Assembly (NCBI GenBank): GCA_948099385.1
Contig: CANUEZ040000024.1
Location: 23,428,501 to 23,492,500, forward strand
Direction of reading: 5' to 3'
Length of the DNA: 64,000 nucleotides
Source of the DNA: Fasciola hepatica
Taxonomy: Eukaryota; Platyhelminthes; Trematoda; Plagiorchiida; Fasciolidae
The translations under genes were made by a program, and so were the position numbers. Below the pieces are notes generated by a model. It saw only the letters and a list, made by a program, of their open reading frames with translations, did no database searches and was not told the origin of the DNA. Of this stretch, positions 50,004-62,677 are shown one piece after another; position 1 is the first letter of the stretch, and each line of letters opens with the position of its first letter.

Positions 50004-52640
50004 CTGCGAATGACACGTTGTGATGTTTCTTATGGACGTCCTGTTTTATAAATTTCTGAAAAGAGTAAATGAATTTTTTATTCCTCTCGTGTGGATGAAA
50101 TTTTCCCCATTATAAAGCGGCCGTGTTTCGATGGTGTCCCTTCTGTCACGTCATTGGCTTCTCGAATCAATTTTGAGAACTTTTCCCAGGTGTCTGGACG
50201 GACCAGGCTAATAATTGCCAAAAAGCCTTCAGTGCAATCTTAGCCACTCAAGAAAAGCCCAATCTTCTGAACAGACACGTCCATAATCCACGCGAAGCAG
50301 TCCTGACAAATGCCCAACTCCTCATACCTTCTTTGGATTCAAAATTCCAAGTTTTGTCTGACCAAATAAAATAATTACAACAATTCGAGAACCTAAACGG
50401 CCTGGTTCATGACCTGCAGCCGTAGAAAAAGCTCGATGATTGAGAACAAAGCTTGTGGAAACTTCGGAAGAATTCCTCTGTGCTCCCATCCGTCAAAGAG
50501 CATTAAATAAGTTAAAGAAATGAATGATTTAACGTTTCTTCAATCAGATGAAGGTTTGAGTGTTGTGATCATGAAGAAGCTAAACTGTAATCATAAGGTG
50601 AACATAATTCCTTCAGGTGAATAACAGCCGGGAAATAACATACTCAAGCAAATATTTAGACACCTGAAAATGTTGTTACTGCATGGATTCATATCAGAGA
50701 GCTTATACAATAAAATGAAGTTAGTTGCCATCGAAATATTTCATCTCAGAGGATCACCAAAGATTCGCAAGATTGGAATTTCTTCAGGGCTCATTTTCTG
50801 TGTGCTCAGTGCGGCATTTCGCCTCAATCATATCTGCTCACTCGTTGATATTGTTTTCTAGTACATGCTAGCATTTTTCCCCTTCCGTTTCTACACGTGG
50901 CCGGTAAGATTTATTCTGCAGACTTCGAATGCACACCAGTACTTGTTTTCTTGTGTATTTATGATTTTTTACCACTAGAATTTATGCTTAGTGCGAGTGG
51001 TCTGGATATCACCAGAATGCACCAATTGACGTAGGGCGGTATCTCAAGGGCACCTTCGCGGGTCTCCGGGCAAGGATTCTGTCCACAGGGTATAGGTCCA
51101 GATTGGTTAGTATTCAGTGTTCAAGGCGATAGTCCACATACCTTTTGGTTCCCGACCCACTCATAACTAACCAGTGAACAATGGTGTAGTTCACTTGTTT
51201 CATCTGGGAAACCTCATCAGGTAAATGAAACCCACAACGTTCTGCGGTATTGCCACTGTCATCTATAATCACTTTTAGACAACCTGAACTCCTTGTTTGC
51301 AATTCATTTCTTTACTGACGATCATTCCCCCACCCGCAATCTTCGAACGTGCCCAAAATCATGTGCGGTAGTCCCTCCCCGCAACAAGCAGCACTAGTTG
51401 AGATCGCTCAGACTGTTTGTTGCATCCAGAGAGGAACATAGTCAAAAGGAAGTACAGTCAATCTCCTGCTACGTCGCATCCCTTCGGGTTTCCAGAAAAT
51501 GGGTTTATCCCGGGAACTGCGACATATCGTTTTTGTCAGTAGTATGTACTCTGTAAGTAGAGTAGAAAATTGCGTGGGATATTTATAACCAAATAACCAG
51601 GAACGACGAAACTACCCAACTTTTGTTGCTTGTTTTAATCTTTCTATTATGGGCACTTACTGTGTTTTAAGCCGAATTCCCTATTTTTTCACGCAATAGC
51701 TAAGATTCACAGAAACTGGTACACAACCAAAAATCCCGCACCAGTAAATCCGTCGGGTTGAACCACACACATCGTGAAAACTGCTTCCAGAGCAGCTGAA
51801 GTCGTATTGCTGTTCGAACAATTCTGTCGACCCCTCAAAATGTACAGTCTCGTATTCTTGGTTATCTAGAGAGCACAGCGGAAAAACCCAAACGTCTCAC
51901 GCGCAGCGTAAACACGTATGAACGATGACTTGGTGTGCTTGTCGCACACAGACCTACGGGTCAATCATGATTACATCATCACCATGTGAACAACCGAAGT
52001 GACTTAAAATTTGGTCGATCAATCGAGTTAGGCTGAACTGTGTTCATCGACCGTGAAGTCCATATGAATCATCGTTCTTATTACGTGACCAGAGATCAAT
52101 CCCGTTCATCATCTACTTGTTTGCACGGGTTGTCAACGTGATCGAACTAATCGACTGATTGAATTTCGCTCTAGGTGAATTGTTGTTTACTCGACCCGTC
52201 ATCGTTGCAGTGCTGGATAGTCCATGGTTTTGCAGAAACGTGAGTGAATTATGAAGATTTATTTGTATCAAAATCACAAGTCATCGTTTGTCGTAGCTTT
52301 GCTGTCCACTGGAAATCGAACATGTTACTTAGATCAATCATACTGAAAATCAACCAGAGACCTGAGCATTCGTCATGACGAACACCTCAAACTGATCTAG
52401 AAACCGCTGAGCTTCTCAGATTGAGATGGACTTTGGAATAACGCAGAAATCATTCACGCGTTTTTGGAAGAATTGTACCTACATGCCAAAATTTTACCCC
52501 CTATTCCACGGAGGCATCGTGGTTTTTGAGATTTTCCAATAATTAGCGCCAATAACTTCTCCAATCAGGCTCCCGCACAGCAGTAGCGTCACTTTTTCTT
52601 TGGACTTGTAGGCTGCAGAAGTTCCTCCTTCAGGATTCAA
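50004..52640. other. No gene recognised
   Basis: About 2.6 kb of AT-rich sequence without recognisable coding, RNA or repeat motifs. A short GGGTTTATCCCGGGA block at about 51505 distantly recalls the Tc1-like arms at 48-49 kb. Confidence 0.4.
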
Positions 52641-53240
52641 TCCTCTTTCCGGCTACTGCATATAGTGCAAAGCTTTCTCGTTCATACTGAAAATATCGCA
52701 ATCTGCATATGCATGAGCCAACGGCGGTAACCCCGCTCGAAAATCGTTCAGCGCACTATGCGGTACCGTCAAAATTTCATTGCAAATCTAGAAAGTAACA
52801 CATGAGACATTACCGGTGTCATACTTTCTAATACTGAATGCCACTTCTGTCTGAATTAGATGTAAACCAACCTCAGGAAGTCTAAAAGTCATCAAGATGC
52901 AGCTTCTGTGCTATCTCTATGGTTTTCCAGCAAATTATGCTCTGTACAGTCGGGAACTCGCCGTGCCTTTTCCTCATATCGGTAAATCATGTCAAGTCGT
53001 ATCACTCAGTGCTTCGAACTTTTTATTAGTTTTGCGGTGGCACTTTTCCTGAGAACCACCAGTGTTCAGAAAATATTTGATAACCGTTCGATTGGGTATA
53101 ACACTGTAAACAGTTTTCCTCGAAATACCAAGCAACTTAGATACCGAACTTCGCGTTGCACAAGACTGATTAAGCATATTCTCTGATGGACAATCGCTTG
53201 GTCATTGTCACGTTAAGTGCCACCGAACCGCACAGGCGTT
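52641..53240 (-). pseudogene. Tc1-like transposase N-terminal remnant
   Basis: Minus reading from about 53225: TMTKRLSIREYA, then SSVSKLLGISRKTVYSVI (frame 53177-52992), a helix-turn-helix of the kind that begins Tc1 transposases, followed by NTGGSQEKCHRKT. Downstream text is shredded by stops to about 52640 and no catalytic motif is legible. No terminal repeats found. Confidence 0.4.
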
Positions 53241-54209
53241 ATCCAGTCGGTGGATGGCACCATGTGTGTCACACTAGCTGCAGCGTCATTAGCTGTATGC
53301 AATATTGCGTGTCTATTTGCCAATGGCCAAGCCGTTCATCGGTCAATGGCAGGGTGAGGAAGTGATAGTGTAATGATCCAGATGTTCATGATAGGTGGAT
53401 CGTCTGTCGCAGTCATTGGGACATCAATGGAACCAAGCATGCTTGACAGAACTGCCTATTTGCCTCCTCGGTATCCGATCCACTTGAAGCCAGTCGTGAT
53501 CCGGTCGAGGGACACTATCATGTGATTCTTTATTTCATCTTATTGCGTTCAGTCAGTGTGATGTAATCACCTCCATTATCGCTCCATGGTTGTCCATAAT
53601 GGATTTTCGCGCAATGAACTACCTACTTATTCAGTGAATAGTATGCATACTTCACCACAATAAGAGGTGAGACATACTGCCAGGGGGGGTTTCGAATGTT
53701 CATCTCTTAAGTTATTATACACGGTTGGCTTGAGTTTGCTGAAAATTTGGAAGATATGCTGCGCAACCAAAGTATGGGAGCCCTTCATTTTTCTGCGTAC
53801 TACCGCTTGTGTATTCTCTAACGAAACCATATCTGGTCAGAACGACTGAACGCACAGTGTTATACGGCATGCCAGATTTCAGAACGAAACCATACACTGC
53901 GTGCTAATTGAAGCAGAAAACGTAAAAATCTGGGGGTGACAACAGTATGGGATCCTCTGTTCCATGGAAAATTCCGCAGAACCAGACGGACCATTGAGCC
54001 TGGCGTTAAGCTGATTTGTTCGATCTGTGGATTTGGTGACTGACAAACCTACGAGGGCCGGAATCACGTGATTCGTATGCACTGGAGCACGTGATGCGCT
54101 GAACTGACACTCGCATTCGTTGCGCGTGTTCACCTTAAAGAACTCATCGAATTTTGTCTGCACAATGCTACACAAAAATAAACTAATATATTTCGAAAAG
54201 GGTGAATTA
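53241..54209. other. No gene recognised
   Basis: About 970 bases. Short frames on both strands without motifs. Could include ends of the neighbouring decayed Tc1-like elements. Confidence 0.35.
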
Positions 54210-55125
54210 TAGGCATTCTGCTAAATGCGACTCAGTTTGCATGAGATCTCCGGGCAATACAAGAAATCCAGAAACGTCATACGACGGTATCTGGAATACA
54301 GCGGGCAATGTATGCCTAAAAGTGAATTAGTCGTCCAAAAAAAACTAATGAAGTCGGACGAACGCAGATTAATTCGTCCAGTCTCCGTCAACACATACTC
54401 CATTTCGACATCGTAAGCTTTGATTGGAGTCAGTGTTTCGAAACGAATGTTGCAGAGAACGCTCCAAGCTACGCAGTGGCTGAAACACAAAAATGAAAAG
54501 ATACATTGCTCTCACACTACTGCATAAAGAACAACGCTTATTATGTGCTGAAACACACGTAGCATGGACGAACAAGTGGGAAAATGTCCAGTTCAGTGAC
54601 ACAAATAACTGAACTGGATGCTTAGAATTGTTATTGGCATGGTGTTTGAAAAGAAAGAATTTAAAAAACGACATGTGCTCAGTAACGGTTTGGGGAACGT
54701 CCTATGACAACGGCCAGAATGAACTAATTATGCTTGATGATATATAAGATTCTGTTTTGTATATTTATACGTTGGAACAATTTCTGCTCCCACCGCTGGC
54801 CAGCAGATTACACGATGACGCCATATTCCAACATGATAGTGCTTCCGTCCACTGCTCATATACTACATAATATTGGCTGTTGTTCCGTAGAATCAAGGTC
54901 ATGCAACTGCAGCCCAGATCTAAACCCGACTGAGAACCTACGGGACATACTTGCTCGCCAGGCGTACAAGGATTCCATGGTTTACCTGTCAAAGGGTGAA
55001 TTGGTAGCCTCCCTTAAGCAGGAATGGATGGATATTGACCAGGGGATAATCACAGGTCTTATAAGAAGTATGTCGAGAAGGTGTACGTAGGTGCCCCAGC
55101 AGAATGGCGGTTGTGCGTGATTTTA
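54210..55125 (+). pseudogene. Tc1/Tc3-like transposase
   Basis: Plus-strand remnant covering most of a transposase: SLHEISGQYKKSRNVIRRYL (helix-turn-helix, from 54234), SDERRLIRPVSVNTYS (54355), a frame shift, THVAWT-K-WENV-type text near 54556, a GxxxVWG-like block near 54690, then the frame 54734-55090 ending CSPDLNPTENLRDILARQAY and MSRRCT. SPDLNP.EN is the third catalytic region of Tc1 transposases. The middle DDE Asp (DNAxIH) has decayed to TAHILHN. Several shifts show it is dead. Confidence 0.7.
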
Positions 55126-55821
55126 TTTGGAAACCACTGAAACCCAGCTACACTTTTGTCGCGCGGTATATTGGGAAATGCGTCGTCCCTTAGGTGCGAC
55201 AAAGCAGGAGATTGACTGTGGTCACATAATTGGCATAATTTTTAACCTGATTTTTGCTAAAATACGCATTTTGCGTCTTTCAATTACTCTGCGAAGTGAA
55301 CTTGATCAAAAGGATAATTTACTATCGGACACTGTCACATCTTACTATCGGAACATTTCCGTACAACTAAAGTTTAATAGTCCACGAGATATGCCGGATA
55401 AATAGCTTGTCTGTGGGATGTCATCACGCTTTTTGTCGTCGCATGATCCCTAATTGTTTGCGAGCAATGGGCTACCTTTCGATGAGAGGTATGCACACTC
55501 AAACATGAAAATAACCATATCACCGTAACTAGTTCGCACAAGCGTTTAATAACGTCCAAGAACCTTTTTGTTTTCCGCAACAATGTGAATTTAGAAGCCT
55601 TTGAAAAGGTACGTCGTCTCCTAAATTGATATGTATGATGTTCACGTAAAGATTAGATGTTAGAATGAAAATTATAATAACGTGTTCAAAATAACCATTT
55701 CCCGTGAGTAGTTGCTATTGGGTGTTCCACATAGAATTCAAGTACCACTGAGTTCGATCCGCAACCGTCTGACCAGACCCGCAGAGCGAGTTTCTTCCGA
55801 GAATTCCCCGTGAGAAATTAT
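55126..55821. other. No gene recognised
   Basis: About 700 bases; may contain the 3' end of the Tc1-like element and the rest of the pogo-like remnant, but no motif is readable. Confidence 0.35.
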
Positions 55822-56190
55822 TCACCGTATATTATGAGGTCGCTGGAATTTAAAAAGCCAGCCATGTTTTGCCTTGGATTTTTCATGCCCAAGTTCGCTT
55901 ACTATTTCATTGGCTTTTTCTTGTAAGAGCTTGCTAAAAACAGGAACAGTGTTCTCGCGGGACTCAGTGAACCACTGGGATATTTCATCTTCAAAATGGG
56001 GATACATGTAGTCTCAGGGTATAATAATCCTCTGTTATGAATTTGTGTCTTTTTGCCATTGTTGTTTGATTAGACCTTCTATGGAGTGCATCATACCTGA
56101 CAATGCCTGACGCCATTTATCTCCAGATTCACTCGGTCGAATCACTTTTATCCTTTGACTTAGGGACAAAATGTTCCAGCCCGATAAACT
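55822..56190 (-). pseudogene. Pogo/Tigger-like CENPB-type DNA-binding domain remnant
   Basis: The frame 56007-55822 reads EDEISQWFTESRENTVPVFS, LLQEKANEIVSELG and KHGWLFKFQRPHNI, matching the second (CENPB-type) helix-turn-helix domain of pogo/Tigger transposases, which ends GWLxxFKKRHNI. Upstream, from 56170, KVIRPSESGDKWRQALSGM resembles the first helix-turn-helix. The DDE catalytic part is not found downstream. Such domains are sometimes co-opted by hosts (CENP-B, jerky), but here a stop follows at once. Confidence 0.5.
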
Positions 56191-57989
56191 CGAGCATGGC
56201 TACACAAATACGACAGATCGATCGGTACTAACTTGTGTCGACTTGATAACTCTAAGACTAACTGAGTACGATCCGTGAGCGAAACCGGTGGTGTTGTGAT
56301 GCATGATTTCAAAGTTAATCAATTTTTTCACGAAAACGGCTTATTAGCATCGTGATTAGTGGTCACTTTTCGTGTAGATAAACGTCTGGTTGGGCGGACG
56401 GTGGCAAGATCTTGGAATGAAGCGGAAATCTTCCCGCCCCGAATCAATTGAAGCTGGTATTATTATTGCTGTCTCATCCAGTTAAAACCTAGTCTACATG
56501 CTTAGAACTCATCCGACCCAGTGACCTAGTGATTCTAACTGACATAATATCCCTAGTCAAAAGTGCTATGGCCAATTTTTTTCGGGAAAGAATTCCTTAA
56601 TAAATATGTCCAGAAAATGTTTCTTGCTAGAGGTGTAAAATTCGAATGAGAGTTTTGGGGGTTTACTGCGTGGTGGAAGATTTTCTTGCACAGCAAAAGT
56701 GTTTCACGGGAAGGTAGCAATCTGGGAGACTGCTTTAACTCTATTCAATCAATGACAGGTTTTTGGTAGCGTTTCGTAGCAACACGACAATAGGAACCAA
56801 GCCGGATTGGCTCGTCATCAGATCTTTACATCCGTTCTCCCTACGAATGACATTATCTAGCTCTACTTACCGAAGTCTGCCAGTCAAGAGCTAAGTCAGT
56901 TTTCAGCACAAGCAGCCAGGAGGATACGGGTAGTGGCTTCTGCTATCAGAGCAGTTAAAAATTCACAATAATTCACCGTCCATTTTCTGTTGAATCGATC
57001 GAACCAGAATGCAGCGTATCTCATAATCGTTAAAGACGGCATTGTAGGTTTTGAAAACTAAAATAAATAAATGAAACAAATTGACCGTTCCACTTCACAC
57101 GCTCCACTCGAACGGCTATTTCTGTGTGAAATTCACGACGCTGGTCAGTCGGTCACACGTGCGGCGCTAGTGGTCCATTATGGTGCCTCCGGCGCCCGAC
57201 AAACACTAATACGATCCTTTCGACAACTGCAAGAGATGGTGTAATCTGTAAATCACATCCGATGCGAACCACGGCAACCCCGAAATCTTCACTCAGACTC
57301 ATCTCTTTTGACAACCGTATGTAAATTATACGATTCTCAAGCAATGCTCAACAGCAATCGAACACAGAGTTTCTTTTCTCAGACAATATAGGCACGTTCA
57401 CTGTGTGCCCTGTCGTTATCAATAGCAGTTTTTTGCATCTCGGATCTTTTATGTGTAGGAGTTAGCTCGCACGCCAACAAACACTAGTTTCCCGGCTCTC
57501 ATGAATGCAGATGTCATAGAATGCAAATCAATAAAATTCAGAATCAGTATAAACAGAAGTGATTCTTTATGCATTCCTAATGTTCAGTTCATCACTGAAA
57601 AACATAAAAGCTCCGCACAGTTGTTTCATTTGGCTTGTAAAAATCGTCAATAGTGCCTATCCACTGAACTCTCCAACTGGGACTGGAACCTGGGGTACAT
57701 GGATGTGAATCACACATGCCCAGGGTGCTACTAGGCAATCCGAGTCATGGCTCTCAATGGTTTGTTTCATGTCAACAGTGCATGATATATCACCCTTCTG
57801 TCATTGATTTTTTGAAGGAGAACAAACCGTCACCCGCACATCAGTCGACTCCCATAATGGACCTGGTTACGCACTGCCAGTGATTCCCAACAATTCAGAT
57901 AAAACAACAGCTATACAGTGTCTCTAGGGTTTTCAGCGCCGAGTTAAGCATTCGTAATGCGTATGATAAACCATTTAATCAACTGAGTC

Positions 57990-57991
<2 letters not shown>
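56191..57991. other. No gene recognised
   Basis: About 1.8 kb of AT-rich sequence without convincing coding or repeat content. Confidence 0.4.

Positions 57992-58045
<54 letters not shown>
57992..58045. repeat. (TA)n microsatellite
   Basis: About 27 perfect TA units. Confidence 0.95.
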
Positions 58046-58048
<3 letters not shown>

Positions 58049-59560
58049 ATCGAACAAGATATTGGTCTTTCAAGCGCAATGTTATCTGGTTGCTTCAATT
58101 GAACTTCCTGTTGGATCTGGTGTCACAAAATTAATTTTACACGTTTACTTGCCTAAAAACGTCTTTCTGCTCGCAAGCCAAGAGAAATATATCATTCGAT
58201 CGACTCCACTCATTGCCACATTGACCCATCCACATGCACGTTCTGACCTGTTTTAGATGTGCGCCGATTGGTATCAATCAAGGGCAGCTTCTTCTGCTGC
58301 AGTTCGACTGTCCGGGGCAATCTGTTCGTTAAGAGAGGAGAGTTGCACCGAAAATATTTGGCAGATCAAACGCTCCCGGTTTTTCGTCTATATTTTATTG
58401 AAATGCACTTGTATTTTACATACCTAAAAGCCCGCATCACAAGGCGTAATCAAATCGACTTAAGTTGTTCCCAGAAGTCGATCTAGTACGTATAGGAATA
58501 ACCAACAAAAATCCATGGATAAGTTGATTAGTAAACGAAAAACTGAGTAACATTTACCTCGTTTATCACAGGGCAGACCTGGTCGCCCGTGCGTTTGACT
58601 CTTCGGTCGAGTGTTCGTGTAAGCATGTATTTCTACTCAATCATCATGAGTGATACACTTGAGTGAACCCGCCATTGAGGTATTTGAAGCTCGGGATCAG
58701 TCTCCGGTGGAGCTCGATTGGTCTATGAATCAATATTTCTTTCTATTTGTAAAATTCACCTTTTGTTGGTCCCACCACTTGGCCTTGGGATTGTTACTCT
58801 AATCAAGTAATCTGTATATGACAGAAGTTAATGACCGTTTATACCTCAGTATACCATAGATCTATGTTATCACCGGGTGCGTTCGTTGGTACGTTGATAT
58901 TGAAGCTAATGGGGAACACAAAATGCACACGCAGCTCACGTATTGGTGTAGTTGGTTGTCACTCTGCGAATCAAACACGGTATTCGCTTGCACACTGAGC
59001 CTTATACTTCACTTTTGTTGTCCTAAATCTGATACGAGTGGTATCAACTACAACGGAAGTTCATCTTTCCGCGTTTCAAATACTGTCCCAATCATAGCCT
59101 TTTTTGTGTGATCGTGGGGTAGTTTTCAATTTCCCAAGGCATCTATATCTCAGCTAATATTGGATTCAACTTCGTCCACTCGTATTTGCAAACATGTAAA
59201 ATTTCGCTGTACGATTTCATCCCACTCGTGCTATTCGGTCACTTCATTCAAACTATAAACAACTGTCCTTGTTGACTGTGCATACTTGACCAAGCTCGTG
59301 ATCAAATAAAAGTACCACGTACCTGATATTGTCTGGCTTTAAATACACAGTTAAAGTGAAACTGGCAGAGACCGTTCATTTGCACATGCGTGCTGGCCAC
59401 AGTGGTCTCTCATATTCTGCCTCTTTGTCATACAAACCATTCGTCCATGTTCATTCCAACCGTGCGTGATCGGTGAACGCGTTTCAGCATCATAAGTGCA
59501 TATTCTTCTTACTTCCCTTATTAATTATATGACAAAGTACAATATTTCGGTAAGGGGGCG
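58046..59560. other. No gene recognised
   Basis: About 1.5 kb. The frames at 58044-58486 (+) are separated only by a stop at 58256-58258 and show no known motif. Confidence 0.4.
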
Positions 59561-59594
59561 TGGTCAATAAAAGGTTTTTAAGTGGGGAAGTGAC

Positions 59595-59660
59595 GGACGG
59601 TGGCGGGAATCGAATTCGGGTTGTTATTGCCCAAAGTCCACCACCGCCAGTAAGATTATA
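59595..59660 (-). repeat. SINE2 head, third copy (box A deleted)
   Basis: Minus strand: CTGGCGGTGGTGGACTTTGG then box B GAATTCGATTCCCGCCA. It aligns with 33883-33947, but about 15 bases including most of box A are missing. The flanks differ from the RTE-C copies, so this is an independent insertion. Confidence 0.55.
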
Positions 59661-60387
59661 AAGCGATATAAGCTACAGTTTCTTTCTACTCACCGTCTCG
59701 TTTGATCCGTGCTTCATTATCATGAAATCTCCGTCTGGTCCTTAATATCTATTCAAACGGCTGTGTTGTTGGGAAGCAATGATTGGGGCACGTGATCAGG
59801 CCCTTCAGGAAATGTCCCTGGTCGTTCCTTTATGAGCTCACATATAGTTAGATGACTCTTTTAACTTAATTTTAGAATTTTGATCCTATAGCTAAGTCGG
59901 TTTACCCAATTCGTTCCAACTGATTAAGTTAAAAGCGTGCAGTTCGTTCTTGTGCGCAGCTGTCCTGGTTCTGCCATTTTCTTGACGGTAGTATGACTTT
60001 CGGTCAAAATAAAAGAATGAAATTCACTTATCAACAGGAAAACGAGTTCCTGATGATAGCTGTAGGAAATCTAATGGTTCATAATCCTGTGTGCTATTGA
60101 GAATCTTCCTCTCAAACGGAGCAACCGTAGATCAGTGTCGACGATTACTGAAGGCGAGTGACTCATTGAGTACCTGATGTATTACTATGTTGCAACAATT
60201 TCCGATGAAACACCAAATACAGTAAGTTTGAATTTGAATGGTGTTCGTGATTCAGGTTGATGAGTTTTGCAAGTTCCTAACTGCTGCGCTTGGTGCTTTA
60301 GTAAAGTCACCTCGACTGGTGATAATGAGACACTTGTTATTTGAACTCCAGTCCAGGTGATCAGGAAGTTATGAGATTACTGTATTT

Positions 60388-60512
60388 GCTTTAGTGGTAG
60401 ATAGTGATCCCCACTGTGTCGTCCGGATCATTACTACACCTGATCCGTTGGGACCTTATGGGGCTCTCCATTGCTCAAAGTCTCACGGTCTGGTTCCCGG
60501 TTCTTTTAATTA
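60388..60512 (+). repeat. SINE1 body fragment
   Basis: Aligns with 45287-45410: CTGTGTCGTCCGG, TACACCTGATCCGTTGGGACC and GTCTCACGGTCTGG. The tRNA-like head and the A-rich end are missing. It directly adjoins the 3' end of the Jockey-like LINE at about 60520. Confidence 0.6.
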
Positions 60513-60584
60513 CACTTAAAATGAATAACAGCATAAGGGGTAAATCCCATAATCAGAAGACATACTGTGAGAGTGGGTTTTGGT

Positions 60585-61080
60585 GGAACATTCACGTAAG
60601 AACCAGTTTATTGGTCCTGCTTTTGAACAGAGAAAGGTTAAGAGTGGGTGGGAAGACAGAAAGAGGGGGAATGTTCTATAATTTAACGGTCCGGGGAAAG
60701 GAACAAGATTGGTAGATAGAAGTCTGAAATCTAGTGACAGAAACTTGATAAGGGTAACTAGTTGCCCGGGTACGTGATGTTCGGGAAAAAGTTTTTGGAA
60801 GAGGAACTGCCGAAGCGAGCTCAGAAAAACAAAATCCAAAATAATATTGGTAGAAGAGAGAAAACAAAGCAGCAGCCCGACGATGGGCTAGTGACTGCAG
60901 ATTGAAGGTTAAATAAGCGTCATTAATCGGCCGGATAGCCTTACGTTGAATCCAGTCAAGAAGAGAAAGAGAGGTAGACAAAGCTCCACCTCATACGTGA
61001 CTGCAGTATTCAAGTACGGGGCAGATTCAAGCTTTGTATAGCAGAAGATGAGCTGGTATGAAGAAGCTTGTGGCAAGAAA
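60585..61080 (-). pseudogene. Jockey-like LINE C-terminal domain
   Basis: Reading down: YCSHVWGG-like text near 61000, LLDWIQRKAIRPINDAYLTF, LQSLAHRRAAALFSLFYQYY (frame 60981-60676), then after a shift LWNILPLSVFPPTLNLSLFK to a stop near 60585. The HRR and LWNxLP boxes are standard at the end of Jockey/CR1 ORF2. Confidence 0.65.
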
Positions 61081-61134
61081 TAGAAAACCAACTTTGCGCG
61101 CAGAACGAGAGGCGAGCTGAGATATGAAAGCAGA

Positions 61135-61699
61135 TCAACACAGGGAATAATTTATAGATAAGCCAAGAAGAGAGACCGAATCTATGGAACGCAGCACAGT
61201 TGAATCAAAGGGTAAATGAGGGGAGAATGTATGATGTCTCAAGGAAAGTGAGGGAACAGAAGTTCTGGAAGCATTAAATGCAACATGATTGTGGGATCTC
61301 CAGGAGATTTGTTCGAGGTCGCACTCTAAAGATGTGCTGATTGTACTGCGGTCACAGTCGATGTTGGTGTTGGCATGGCGGGGAGTGTGGTAAGAAAGGG
61401 AAAAATGAAGGGTGGTGGCATCGGCAAAGGAATGGGTTTTGGTTGGTAGTAGTCGATAAAAGATCATTAATAAACAAAAGAAATAGGGTGGACGCAAGTA
61501 CTGAACCCGGGGGAACACCAGCATACACACGAAACGACTGAGACAGAACCCCATCAACTCGGGCGTAGATGGTTCGCTTACTGAGGAAACTTGATGTCCA
61601 CGATACGAGAGCGGAGGAGAACCCGAACGTGGGCAGTTTCACCGGAAGATCTTCGTGCCAAACTCGGTCATAGGCCTTAGAGATGTCTAGCGAGATCAT
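61135..61699 (-). pseudogene. Jockey-like RT palm and thumb
   Basis: Frame 61699-61352: MISLDISKAYDRVWHEDLPV, LSQSFRVYAGVPPGSVLAST and LFLLFINDLL. After a shift the frame 61557-61135 continues with HSFADATTLHFSLSY, where the catalytic FADD has become FADA, then FNASRTSVPSL and SLLGLSINYSL. Loss of the second catalytic Asp and the shift inactivate it. Confidence 0.75.
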
Positions 61700-61789
61700 G
61701 TGTGTCCTCCAAATGCCTCAGCATGGTCGAGGGTGGGTGTTTCAGGCTCCGAGATGGCTACTCGTCCTGAACACCCCTCGAAATGTTCT

Positions 61790-62315
61790 CAGATGACAGT
61801 GCGTTTTCTACAGCTTCTGCTGAGGAAGCCCTACTCACTACCTTCTTGTGGCGGAGGTGTTCCCACTAAAGTGAGAGGACGAAAGCGAATGCCTGGCGCT
61901 CTCCACCGGGTTGACTGACCAATAGCCATTCTAGGGGAGATGACTGAACCCTGATTCCAAACCAACTGCGGGTGGCGTATGAGGCGTAAAACGATATGCT
62001 CACCGGCATCTGTAGCGGAGGGATGTACTGGGAATCCAGGATGTTTGGCCTCATCCGAAGGGCGTATGAACTGAGAAGTCACCGGCCCCCAGGGGGCTAC
62101 GATACCCCTATATCGTCCTATTGCCCTTTAGGTTAGGCGTTCTAGTCAAAGGCTCGGGGTGGGCCCCCTAAGTCAACACTCTGCTTCGGTACGGGCAACC
62201 CGGTAGTATCCAGGATATCCCCACATCTATGATTACTCATGTCTTTACATGGCACCACGCCTCTGTACATTTTACCGGATTATTGGTGAATAAATATATA
62301 ATATATGTGTGTTTC
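61790..62315 (+). mobile_element. RTE-E-type leader fragment inserted in the Jockey-like LINE
   Basis: 61829-62090 matches the RTE-E leader (23940-24190) in the same orientation (GGCGGAGGTGTTCCC, AGAGGACGAAAGCGAATG, GATGTACTGGG). It is followed by about 220 further bases ending in AT-rich AATAAATATATAATATATG, which may be its tail. It separates the two RT halves of the host LINE, whose text resumes on either side. Boundaries are approximate. A short element made of a LINE leader plus its own tail is possible. Confidence 0.5.
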
Positions 62316-62319
62316 TCCG

Positions 62320-62604
62320 TGGTTGTCGAGTGCAGCCGACCAGGAATGTGATACGAGAGCCAGGATATCACCGGTGGAACGGCAAGGTCGGGATCCATAC
62401 TGAGTAATTACTCATTAGTCCTTCGCGTTCGAGAAGCGCACGCAGTTGGTCGGAGATGACTGTTTCGAGTACATTCGAAATAACAGATGTGAGGAAAATA
62501 GGACGATAGTTATTCGGGTCAGAAAGATCACCGCGTTTGGGAATAAAAGAAACCACGATGTGTTTCCAGGGAATTAGAAAAGTAGGGAGTTGGCGAGAAA
62601 GGGA

Positions 62605-62677
<73 letters not shown>

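Noticed and set aside
58044..58486. Host gene after the (TA)n array
   Set aside because: Two short frames without motif, splice signals or composition change; likely chance.
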